Shown: positions 30,200-36,609 of the stretch, piece after piece
How positions within the stretch are numbered: position 1 is the stretch's first letter
How the letters are laid out: every line of letters starts with the position of its first letter
Assembly (NCBI GenBank): GCA_013140605.1
Contig: JABFSL010000087.1
Coordinates: 1 to 36,609 of the forward strand
From: Anaerolineales bacterium
GTDB lineage: Bacteria > Chloroflexota > Anaerolineae > Anaerolineales > Villigracilaceae
Length of the DNA: 36,609 bases
Reading direction: 5' to 3'
Program-made: the position numbers and the translations under genes
The notes under the pieces: model-generated
What the model was told of the DNA's origin: nothing
The model's database searches: none
What the model saw: the letters and a program-made list of their open reading frames with translations, nothing else

Positions 30200-31666
30200 T
30201 TAAACCTCTTTCTCCACCGCATCATACGGTATCACCGCTTCCACTTCGGTGCCGTAATTTGGGCGCGAGTGAAATTCTACAGTCCCACCCAAAAGTGCGG
30301 CGCGTTCTGCCATGCCTGACAGCCCGAGTGATATTCTTCCAACGCGGTTCTGGACGGCATCCATGTCAAACCCCACCCCGTTGTCACGCACCAGAATTTT
30401 CGCTGATTTTTCCGTGTAATCCAATTTAATAGTCACAACACTGGCGCGTGAATGTTTGATAATGTTATTCAACGCTTCTTGAATGATGCGAAAGATGGCG
30501 ATCTTGACGGCTTCATCCAGTTTGTGCTCTTCGCCGAAGATGTCCACTTTGATGCTCAGGCGGGTCATCTCTTGCAGACGGTTGGTGTACCATCTCAAAG
30601 TGGCAGACAAACCCAGATCGTCGAGGTGCGCAGGCCGCAGGTCAGAAATGATGCGTTGTAATTCTCCAAGCGAATCTGATGTGAGGGACTGTAATTGTCC
30701 AAGAGTATCGCGCTGCGTTTTATTGCGCGGACTGATCTCATCCGCAAGTCCGCGCAAGCCCATACCGATGGCGGTCAGCGATTGACCGGTTTCATCATGC
30801 AGATCGCGCGCGATGCGCTGACGTTCCGATTCCTGCGCGGCGACGATCCGCCTGAATAATTCTCCGCGCAGTTCTTCGCGCTGACGCGACTCATGCAAAC
30901 GCGCTTCCTGTAATTCAGCGATCTTGTGGTCGCTTTCCACTTGAAATGCGCGCAGAAAACGGATGACAAATACCGAAGCGAAGATCGCCGTAATCGCGCG
31001 CAATAATTGAACGGGAAAACCAAATGTGGAGAGAAAAAATTCCGAGTTGAGGAAGTTGGATGGCGGTAACAGACTCGGCGTGGTAAATATCTGGCCTACA
31101 AGGCTGTACCAGCCGAATGATACAGATGCCCACAGACTATCGCGCCCAAAGCTGACCAATCCCGCATGGCGGAAGGCGCGCTGCTGGACGATCAGCCCGG
31201 CCGCCGCCAGCAGACCCGCAGGAATGGCAAGCGCATAACGCGTCCAAACATCGGAGATCACAAGAAGGTCTTCCTGCAAATATCTTCCCTTGAAAGCGAC
31301 CAGTCCGAACACCCATACTGCTTCGAGCACAAGCGGGATGATGAGACTTACCCGCCATGTGGATTCGCTTCCAAGTACGAGGTAGGAACCAAATGCGGCT
31401 AGTGATAAAAACGAGAAGGCGAGTATGCTAAATTCGATCACAGACAGCCAGGCTGGTTCTGTACTGCCATTAAACCCCGCTACGATTTCGAACATTTCAA
31501 GCCACTCGTGCGCGGCATGGACGAGACCAAACCCCGCCAGCGGACGCAGCGCCATGCGCAAACGCGCATCTGTGGAGCGGCCGCCTTCCATTGCCACCAA
31601 CAGGCCCATGCTGAAAAATGCTAGGCCGTAAAAAAAGTAGATGGCAACCAAAGGCGACATGTTCAT
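30200..31666 (-). CDS. Membrane sensor histidine kinase, NarX/DegS-type (HisKA_3)
   Basis: The protein of about 488 residues has seven predicted N-terminal helices (from LVAIYFFYGLAFFSMGLLVA to ITAIFASVFVIRFLRAF), then a coiled-coil linker and a HisKA_3 domain with QRIARDLHDETGQSLTAIG (phospho-accepting His). An ATPase domain follows (N box EALNNIIKHS; VRDNGVGFD). The frame is open to 31804, but that part overlaps the preceding gene, so the start is placed at 31666 (or 31660), with a weak ribosome site. The 7-helix sensor has no recognised ligand. It is paired with the regulator that follows without a gap. Confidence 0.88.
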   Translation of the reverse strand: MNMSPLVAIYFFYGLAFFSMGLLVAMEGGRSTDARLRMALRPLAGFGLVHAAHEWLEMFEIVAGFNGSTEPAWLSVIEFSILAFSFLSLAAFGSYLVLGSESTWRVSLIIPLVLEAVWVFGLVAFKGRYLQEDLLVISDVWTRYALAIPAGLLAAAGLIVQQRAFRHAGLVSFGRDSLWASVSFGWYSLVGQIFTTPSLLPPSNFLNSEFFLSTFGFPVQLLRAITAIFASVFVIRFLRAFQVESDHKIAELQEARLHESRQREELRGELFRRIVAAQESERQRIARDLHDETGQSLTAIGMGLRGLADEISPRNKTQRDTLGQLQSLTSDSLGELQRIISDLRPAHLDDLGLSATLRWYTNRLQEMTRLSIKVDIFGEEHKLDEAVKIAIFRIIQEALNNIIKHSRASVVTIKLDYTEKSAKILVRDNGVGFDMDAVQNRVGRISLGLSGMAERAALLGGTVEFHSRPNYGTEVEAVIPYDAVEKEV

Positions 31667-31685
31667 ATTTATGTTTAAAATATTC

Positions 31686-32588
31686 TCATTCTTCCTGGCG
31701 TCTGATTCTCGCGCCGCACACACGGCAGAAACGATCATTGGATTTTGCGCGAGTACCGCATTGGGGACAATACAATTCCTCGTCCGCTTCCTCGTTCTCG
31801 ACATTTATTGTATGCGCTCTGCGCCGCGCTCGTTTGGATGAGTTGCGGCCTGATCTTAAGTAGTAAACAAATCCGCCCACGATCAACAACACTCCCACGC
31901 CCCCGATGATGTATGGCAGGTAATTATTCAATGATACGCGGCCGGGTGTATTTTCATCCACCGGCGCGGATGGCTGGACTGTCTGCGAAGATTTGATCAA
32001 CGTATCGGTTGTTTTAGTATATTGCAGGTTTAATGCGTACTGTTCGCCGGACTTAAGCTTTACCGGCTTGCCCTCAAAATATTTGAGACCATCCGTCTGT
32101 GATATTGAACTGAGTTTTGGAACTGTCGTCAGGGAGGTTGTATCGGCAGGTTCAAGCACGCGCATATTGAATGCGCTCACCGCGTAATCGCCATTCCATA
32201 GATATGAAAAAACGCGCTGATTTCCGCTGAATGTGATCGGCTGATAATATTCAAAACGGGCGGAAGCGGCTTCCAATGTAACGGTAAAAACCTGCCACTC
32301 GCCTTGTACGGTCGGGCCTTCAAATACAGCGTTCATCAAACTTCCGTCCGCTGTGTAAGTTGCGACGGCGATCAGGTTGGCATCCAACGGAATGCGGAAA
32401 GACATATCGACGGGGAATTTTGTGCTTGCGGCTGCTGTAAAATCTGTGATCACCAACACGCTGGGCTGATCGAATTCAGGCCATAACTGCACGTTCATGC
32501 TGGTTAAAGTTATGCTGGTTTGTGCGAACGCCGAAGAAGGGAACGCCAAAAATATCCCCAATATCAAAATTAATATCCACTTGCGCAT
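31686..32588 (-). CDS. Secreted/membrane protein with cytoplasmic zinc ribbon
   Basis: The product is about 300 residues and starts at 32588, where AGGAGG precedes MRKWILILILGIFLAFP (signal); the longer frame to 32633 lacks support. The exported part (about 25-220) looks like beta-rich extracellular sequence. A helix (YIIGGVGVLLIVGGFVYYL) is followed by a basic stretch and a double-CxxC ribbon (YCPQCGTRAKS, FCRVCGARI). It lies 19 bases before the sensor kinase and is probably cotranscribed, so it could be a co-sensor. The function of the exported part is unknown. Confidence 0.75.
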   Translation of the reverse strand: MRKWILILILGIFLAFPSSAFAQTSITLTSMNVQLWPEFDQPSVLVITDFTAAASTKFPVDMSFRIPLDANLIAVATYTADGSLMNAVFEGPTVQGEWQVFTVTLEAASARFEYYQPITFSGNQRVFSYLWNGDYAVSAFNMRVLEPADTTSLTTVPKLSSISQTDGLKYFEGKPVKLKSGEQYALNLQYTKTTDTLIKSSQTVQPSAPVDENTPGRVSLNNYLPYIIGGVGVLLIVGGFVYYLRSGRNSSKRARRRAHTINVENEEADEELYCPQCGTRAKSNDRFCRVCGARIRRQEE

Positions 32589-32710
32589 GGAAGTACCTCC
32601 TACAATAAAAGTTTCCTGTATCTTACCATGCACTATTTACACCGGGCAGAAACGAAGTCACGAACTAACGCGGAAGAATGTCACCCTTTTTATCTTGATT
32701 AGGTCACGCT

Positions 32711-33619
32711 TCAGGCGCGACCAACACTGGCGCGCACCAACTGCCAGCACGCGCGATTATACGGAGCATGAATGCCATGCTTCTCCGCCCGCCTTGCCAC
32801 CGCGCCGCAGATGGCATCAATTTCTGTGGGTGCGCCGCGCCGCACATCCTGAAACATCGAGGAATGATTCGTGGCAGTCATGCGCGCCACATCCTCCGCC
32901 GCCGTAACTGGATTACTGAATGGCAAATTCACTTGCTCCGCCGATGCCACTTCCGCAGTTTCACGCGCCAGAAGCGCCATCATTTTGCGCGCATTCGGAC
33001 GCGATAATAATTCGCCGTTTGGAACTCGCAATAACGCAGTCAACGGGTTGATCGCGGCGTTGATGACAAGTTTGCCCCACATGAGCGACTTCGCATCGTT
33101 GACGATATGCAAATTAAAGTTGGAGGAACGAAGAGCCGCTTCAAGCGGACCGAGTGCCTGATTCTGCTCAATGGAGATGACTCCGTCCCCGCCTGCCCGC
33201 ACCAAGCCCGGACCGAGCAGAGTCGCTCCAGTGGTGGTAATGCCCAATGCAACCCGAGCAGGCCCGAGGTTACGTGCGAGCGTTTCACGGTTGCCGAGTC
33301 CATTTTGAAGGGTCAGCGCAAGCCCATCGCTTGCAAGCACTCCTGTAAGTTGACCTGCCACACGTTCCGTCTGCCAGGATTTGACCAGCACCAGCGCAAA
33401 CTTCGCGCCGCTCACTTCAAAAGGATCATCCGTCGCGTGGACTTTGAATGCGCGTTCGTTTCCATTTGCATCCGTAATGCGCGCGCCGTTTTTCTGCAAA
33501 GCGTGCAGCCCATGCTTCCACGTTCCAAGCATGGACACGGAATGCCCCGCTTCACTCAATCGCGCCGCAAACAAAGTTGCCAATGCGCCAGTTCCAACAA
33601 GAAGAATATCGTTACTCAT
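32711..33619 (-). CDS. panE: Ketopantoate reductase family (2-dehydropantoate 2-reductase)
   Basis: The 302-residue protein starts with the NADP-binding motif LLVGTGALATLFAARL. It has ALVLVKSWQTE and LQNGLGN (active-site region), and a C-terminal domain with MWGKLVINAAINPLTAL, whose lysine is the family's catalytic residue. PanE reduces ketopantoate to pantoate on the way to pantothenate. The ketopantoate-forming PanB lies upstream on the same strand, separated by a repeat, which supports the assignment. Paralogues of the family with other substrates exist, so the exact activity is moderately certain. Confidence 0.83.
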   Translation of the reverse strand: MSNDILLVGTGALATLFAARLSEAGHSVSMLGTWKHGLHALQKNGARITDANGNERAFKVHATDDPFEVSGAKFALVLVKSWQTERVAGQLTGVLASDGLALTLQNGLGNRETLARNLGPARVALGITTTGATLLGPGLVRAGGDGVISIEQNQALGPLEAALRSSNFNLHIVNDAKSLMWGKLVINAAINPLTALLRVPNGELLSRPNARKMMALLARETAEVASAEQVNLPFSNPVTAAEDVARMTATNHSSMFQDVRRGAPTEIDAICGAVARRAEKHGIHAPYNRACWQLVRASVGRA

Positions 33620-33638
33620 TTTATTTACCTTTTATATG

Positions 33639-33722
33639 TCGTTGCGAGCCGTTCTTTGGCGAAGCAACCTCCTGAAAATTTGGAGATTGCTTCGTCGGGA
33701 AGAGCACCCTCCTCGCAACGAC
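33639..33722. repeat. Dispersed palindromic repeat, family A (copy 2)
   Basis: GTCGTTGCGAG at the left pairs with CTCGCAACGAC at the right. Inside are GAAGCAACCTCC and GGAGATTGCTTCGTCGG. It is a shorter relative of the copy at 709-831 and fills the gap between panB and the reductase gene. Confidence 0.8.
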
Positions 33723-33727
33723 ATGAT

Positions 33728-34606
33728 TTATTTTATTTCCTTCTGAAACATATCCCACTCATCATCGCTCATCTCAACCGTATGTTCAACAGCGGGGAAG
33801 CGTTTTGTTTCCACATCGTCAAGATATTCAGTGAAAGCCCTGTTCATCTCCGCGTGGAAGTTTGCATACTGCTTGACGAACTTCGGCGTGAAGCGCTCAA
33901 AGAGACCGAGCAGATCGTGAGTGACAAGTACTTGACCGTCACAGCCCGCGCCCGCGCCAATGCCAATGGTGGGAATTGAAATTTGTTTGGAAATATATTC
34001 CGCCAATCGCGCAGGGACAGATTCCAGCACGAGGCTGAACGCGCCTGCTTCTTCGAGAATATGCGCATCTTCGAGCAGGCGTTTTGCCGCGGATGCTGTT
34101 TTGCCCTGTGCGCGGAATCCGCCAAGTTGATGGACAGACTGCGGCGTGAGACCAAGATGACCCATGACGGGAATACCCGCTCCCACAATCGCGCGGACCG
34201 CGTCTGCGCGTTCCCGTCCGCCTTCAAGTTTGACCGCATCCATGCCAGCCTGCTGTAAAAATCGCCCCGCATTGCGGACAGCTTCTTCGGTTGAAACTTG
34301 ATACGACATGAACGGCATATCGCCCACCAGCAGCGCGGACTTCGCTCCGCGTGAGACTGCGCGCGCGTGATGCAGCATATCTTCCATGGTAACGGGCAGA
34401 GTATTTTCGTAGCCGAGGACAACCATCCCGAGCGAATCGCCGACGAGGATGGAATCAATACCAGCCTTGTCTATCGCCATTGCAGTGGGATAGTCATAGG
34501 CGGTAAGCATGGTGATCGGTTCGCCGCGTTCCTTCTTCTGGCGGAACGTGAGCGTGGTCACCTTTCTTCTTTGTGACACAGTGGTTGAAATAGTTGTTGT
34601 AGACAA
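33728..34606 (-). CDS. panB: 3-methyl-2-oxobutanoate hydroxymethyltransferase
   Basis: The 292-residue protein has the PanB core: ITMLTAYDYPTAMAIDKAGI, ILVGDSLGMVVLGYENTLPV, MPFMSYQ, AVKLEGG, IPVMGHLGLTPQSVH, and IGIGAGAGCDGQVLVTHD. It forms ketopantoate from 2-ketoisovalerate and methylenetetrahydrofolate in pantothenate synthesis. It has a serine/threonine-rich 15-residue N-terminal extension. The ketopantoate reductase lies downstream. PanC and PanD are not in the window. Confidence 0.95.
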   Translation of the reverse strand: MSTTTISTTVSQRRKVTTLTFRQKKERGEPITMLTAYDYPTAMAIDKAGIDSILVGDSLGMVVLGYENTLPVTMEDMLHHARAVSRGAKSALLVGDMPFMSYQVSTEEAVRNAGRFLQQAGMDAVKLEGGRERADAVRAIVGAGIPVMGHLGLTPQSVHQLGGFRAQGKTASAAKRLLEDAHILEEAGAFSLVLESVPARLAEYISKQISIPTIGIGAGAGCDGQVLVTHDLLGLFERFTPKFVKQYANFHAEMNRAFTEYLDDVETKRFPAVEHTVEMSDDEWDMFQKEIK

Positions 34607-34887
34607 GGTACCCTCCGATAAAGGTAGAGTCCGCTTGCGCGCTATGCCCCTGATCTGCGCGCGTTGGGTTGGGTGAGATTTTGTTCCGTCACGTTCCCAA
34701 GGATACGTGCGGTGTGGACATTATGACATAAAAAGAGAGTTTTGGGTATTAAAAATTTGTCTGAAATTGGGTGGGGACAAATTTGTAAAACTACACTAGA
34801 ATTGTATTTAGCGGTTAAGAAAAGAAATAGTCCGCTTTGATTTACTTAATGAGTGTTATCGAAAACTTGTAAAGAGGAATATCGAAA
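34607..34887. other. Divergent intergenic region at a composition change
   Basis: This stretch lies between panB (minus) and the orphan membrane protein (plus). GC falls sharply after about 34730. A weak promoter-like pair GGGACA (34774-34779), 17 bases, TAGAAT (34797-34802) may serve the plus-strand gene. I saw no gene in it. Confidence 0.4.
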
Positions 34888-35523
34888 ATGGAAAAGAAGT
34901 CCCTCTCTCGTAGTGAAGATCTAAAGCCAGTTAAACTATACCTTGATGATCTCGAAAAGATAGTCAGCATCCTCAGAACCGAATCTGCCGAGGTGAGTAT
35001 TGAGACACGTGAGTATAAATATGAGTCGTTAGAAGAATTAGCTAGGAATAGGAAAGATACTATTTATGAACTTAAACTAAAAAGTAGGTATGTGACACTT
35101 ACTTTCACAGAATATTCTGCGGAGTTGTACATACTTAATGACGAAGATAAGTTACGGGGTATATTCGAGAAGATAAAAGAAATAGTTGTGAAAAGAGAGA
35201 GGAATTATAGAAAGATTGTATCTACGTCTTGGTCGTGGGTATTTTGGATTCTCGGGGCAATTCTTTTTATAGGCAAATTCCTGCCCTCATCAATTAACAA
35301 TTCTCTTGCATTGATTTTCCTGATTCCTGCTTTGGTCATTAATATCTGGTTGTACTTAGAACAAAATAAATATTCGATTATTATACTTAGCTATCATACA
35401 GATCAAAGCTCTTTCTGGAAACAAAATAGAAATAATATTTTGATGTTAATAATTGGCGCTGGTGTTACTGCTTTTGTAGCAACCTTGTTTGAAGTAGTTA
35501 AAAATTTTCTAAATAATAAATAG
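34888..35523 (+). CDS. Unrecognised AT-rich membrane protein
   Basis: The 211-residue protein has a charged N-terminal domain (about 1-115; DDLEKIVSILRTE, YVTLTFTEYSAELYIL), two close helices (WSWVFWILGAILFIGKFL, SLALIFLIPALVINIWLYL) and a third at the C-terminus (ILMLIIGAGVTAFVATLF). The ATG follows AGAGGA. No family was recognised. The N-terminal part resembles in style other phage- or island-borne membrane proteins, but this is only an impression. The AT-rich composition, unlike panB, and the insertion sequence just behind it suggest acquired DNA. Confidence 0.7.
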   Translation: MEKKSLSRSEDLKPVKLYLDDLEKIVSILRTESAEVSIETREYKYESLEELARNRKDTIYELKLKSRYVTLTFTEYSAELYILNDEDKLRGIFEKIKEIVVKRERNYRKIVSTSWSWVFWILGAILFIGKFLPSSINNSLALIFLIPALVINIWLYLEQNKYSIIILSYHTDQSSFWKQNRNNILMLIIGAGVTAFVATLFEVVKNFLNNK

Positions 35524-35534
35524 TGATATTAATT

Positions 35535-36607
35535 GGCATTGGTGCATGAAAGGTTTGACAAAAAGGGCGTGACTGTGTAAGTTTGGTTTATGCCTAAACA
35601 AAAGAATGCACAGCCACGCCCAAAAACATTATACCGTGTCAAGAATTGGTCTGAATATGATAAAGCCTTGGTGCAACGCGGCTCAATTACGTTCTGGATG
35701 TCAGACGATTTTGAAAAGACATGGATGTATGCTGGAGAGAAACAACGCGGAAGCCAGTTTGATTATACGGATCAAGCCATCCTGGTGATGTTGACTGTCA
35801 AAGAAGTATTTCACCTGACCAATCGTGGCGTGGAAGGTTTTGTGCGTTCCTTGTTTCAAATGATGAAAATCAACTTGCCAGTGCCAGATCATTCGACCTT
35901 ATCTAAACGCGGCAAGGATTTGAAGGTGAAACTGCCGAAGAAAACCAGTCAAAGCCTGAACATTGTTATGGACAGCACAGGCTTGAAGATCTATGGCGAA
36001 GGTGAATGGAAAGTAAGAATGCACGGTGTCTCAAAACGACGTACTTGGCGCAAATTGCATGTAGGTGCAAATCCAGAAGACGGTGAAATCCAAGCCGTAC
36101 TCCTGACTGAAAACAACGTTAGCGATGATCAAGCAGTAAAAGGATTGTTAGGGCAAATCGAGCAAACCATTATTGATTTTGCGGCAGATGGAGCCTACGA
36201 TAAACGCAAGGTATACGACAGTCTCAACGCACACTCACCTGAGGTGAATATCTTGATTCCACCGCGCAAGAATGCGCGCATCTGGACACACGGCAATACT
36301 AAAACAGAACGGCTCAAACGAGATGAGAATCTACGCGCCATACGTAAAGATGGGCGTAAGGAATGGAAGAAGAATTCCGGCTATCATGTCCGTTCCTTGG
36401 CGGAGACAACCATGTTTCGCTTGAAAACCATCTTTGGCAACGAACTCTCGGCGCGTTTGCTTGAAACGCAGACAACGCAAGCTTTAGTTCGCTGTGCTGC
36501 TCTCAACAAAATGACGCATCTGGGTATGCCCCAAAGTTACAAAGTGGCATAACTTTTCGCTCCCATCAATCCAATTGCGCCTACTTCTCGATTTATGCAC
36601 CAACGCC
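35535..36607 (+). mobile_element. IS5-family (IS903-type) insertion sequence, ends at window edge
   Basis: The left end GGCATTGGTGCATGAAA (35535-35551) is inverted at the right as GGCGTTGGTGCATAAA (36607-36592). These resemble the IS903-type terminal repeat (GGC-TTG-TG-ATAAATC pattern). One transposase gene fills the ~1073 bases. The expected target duplication of about 9 bases cannot be checked because only two bases follow the right end. Confidence 0.85.
35590..36552 (+). CDS. IS5-family transposase
   Basis: The 320-residue DDE transposase has an N-terminal segment KNWSEYDKALVQRGSITFW typical of the IS5/IS903 group. The catalytic residues appear in LNIVMDSTGLKIYGEGEW (first Asp), DFAADGAYDKRKVY (second Asp) and HVRSLAETTMFRLKTIFG (Glu). 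The frame is full length and undamaged, so the element may still be active. It starts 55 bases inside the left terminal repeat. Confidence 0.93.
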   Translation: MPKQKNAQPRPKTLYRVKNWSEYDKALVQRGSITFWMSDDFEKTWMYAGEKQRGSQFDYTDQAILVMLTVKEVFHLTNRGVEGFVRSLFQMMKINLPVPDHSTLSKRGKDLKVKLPKKTSQSLNIVMDSTGLKIYGEGEWKVRMHGVSKRRTWRKLHVGANPEDGEIQAVLLTENNVSDDQAVKGLLGQIEQTIIDFAADGAYDKRKVYDSLNAHSPEVNILIPPRKNARIWTHGNTKTERLKRDENLRAIRKDGRKEWKKNSGYHVRSLAETTMFRLKTIFGNELSARLLETQTTQALVRCAALNKMTHLGMPQSYKVA

Positions 36608-36609
36608 AT

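Overview
The window reads like a chromosomal segment from a Chloroflexota bacterium, most likely class Anaerolineae. This is inferred from gene content and style, not from a marker gene. The pointers are very large multihaem cytochromes carried as lipoproteins, TEAP-type low-complexity linkers after lipoboxes, a Dpp-type binding protein with unusual domain order, and palindromic intergenic repeats that recur several times. No rRNA, tRNA or CRISPR array was seen.

Left part (1-9990). A CPBP-family membrane protease is cut by the window edge. Beside it lie a decayed ABC-exporter tail, a dispersed palindromic repeat and an intact ABC exporter. An AT-rich island follows (about 3037-6157): a CBS-pair protein with a nucleoside-deoxyribosyltransferase/TIR-like protein behind a near-consensus promoter, then a DGQHR (DndB-like) protein broken at a T8 run and a HEPN-like protein. 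It looks like a small defence-type island. Housekeeping-type genes come next: a B3/B4 protein, a GNAT pseudogene with an internal deletion, a cysteine-desulfurase-like enzyme, a universal stress protein and MobA.

Middle (10000-17300). An AmmeMemoRadiSam-type radical SAM enzyme precedes a peptide/nickel-type ABC importer (binding protein plus two permeases, no ATPases). The binding protein is circularly permuted: its normal N-terminal segment sits at the C-terminus. Then come a rhomboid protease overlapping guanylate kinase, and an FmdB-type zinc-ribbon protein.

Centre of interest (17336-29320, all minus strand). Six proteins carry 43 recognisable c-haem motifs. They come with a cytochrome b module, a Tat-exported four-cluster Fe-S subunit, an NrfD-like membrane subunit and two related small membrane proteins. 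The likely flow is quinol to three membrane modules: NrfD/Fe-S/octahaem c; cytochrome b plus nonahaem c; and a NapC/NirT-type protein. From there electrons would pass to two surface lipoproteins with 6 and 10 haems. No terminal reductase was recognised, so export of electrons to an extracellular or diffusible acceptor is the working model. The two lipoprotein genes share an upstream region with a CRP/FNR-like palindrome, a similar signal peptide and near-identical terminator hairpins. A NarX/NarL-type two-component system and a zinc-ribbon membrane protein lie just upstream.

Right part (32700-36609). A ketopantoate reductase and PanB (pantothenate synthesis) are followed by an AT-rich orphan membrane protein and a complete-looking IS5-family (IS903-type) insertion sequence whose right inverted repeat ends about two bases before the window edge.
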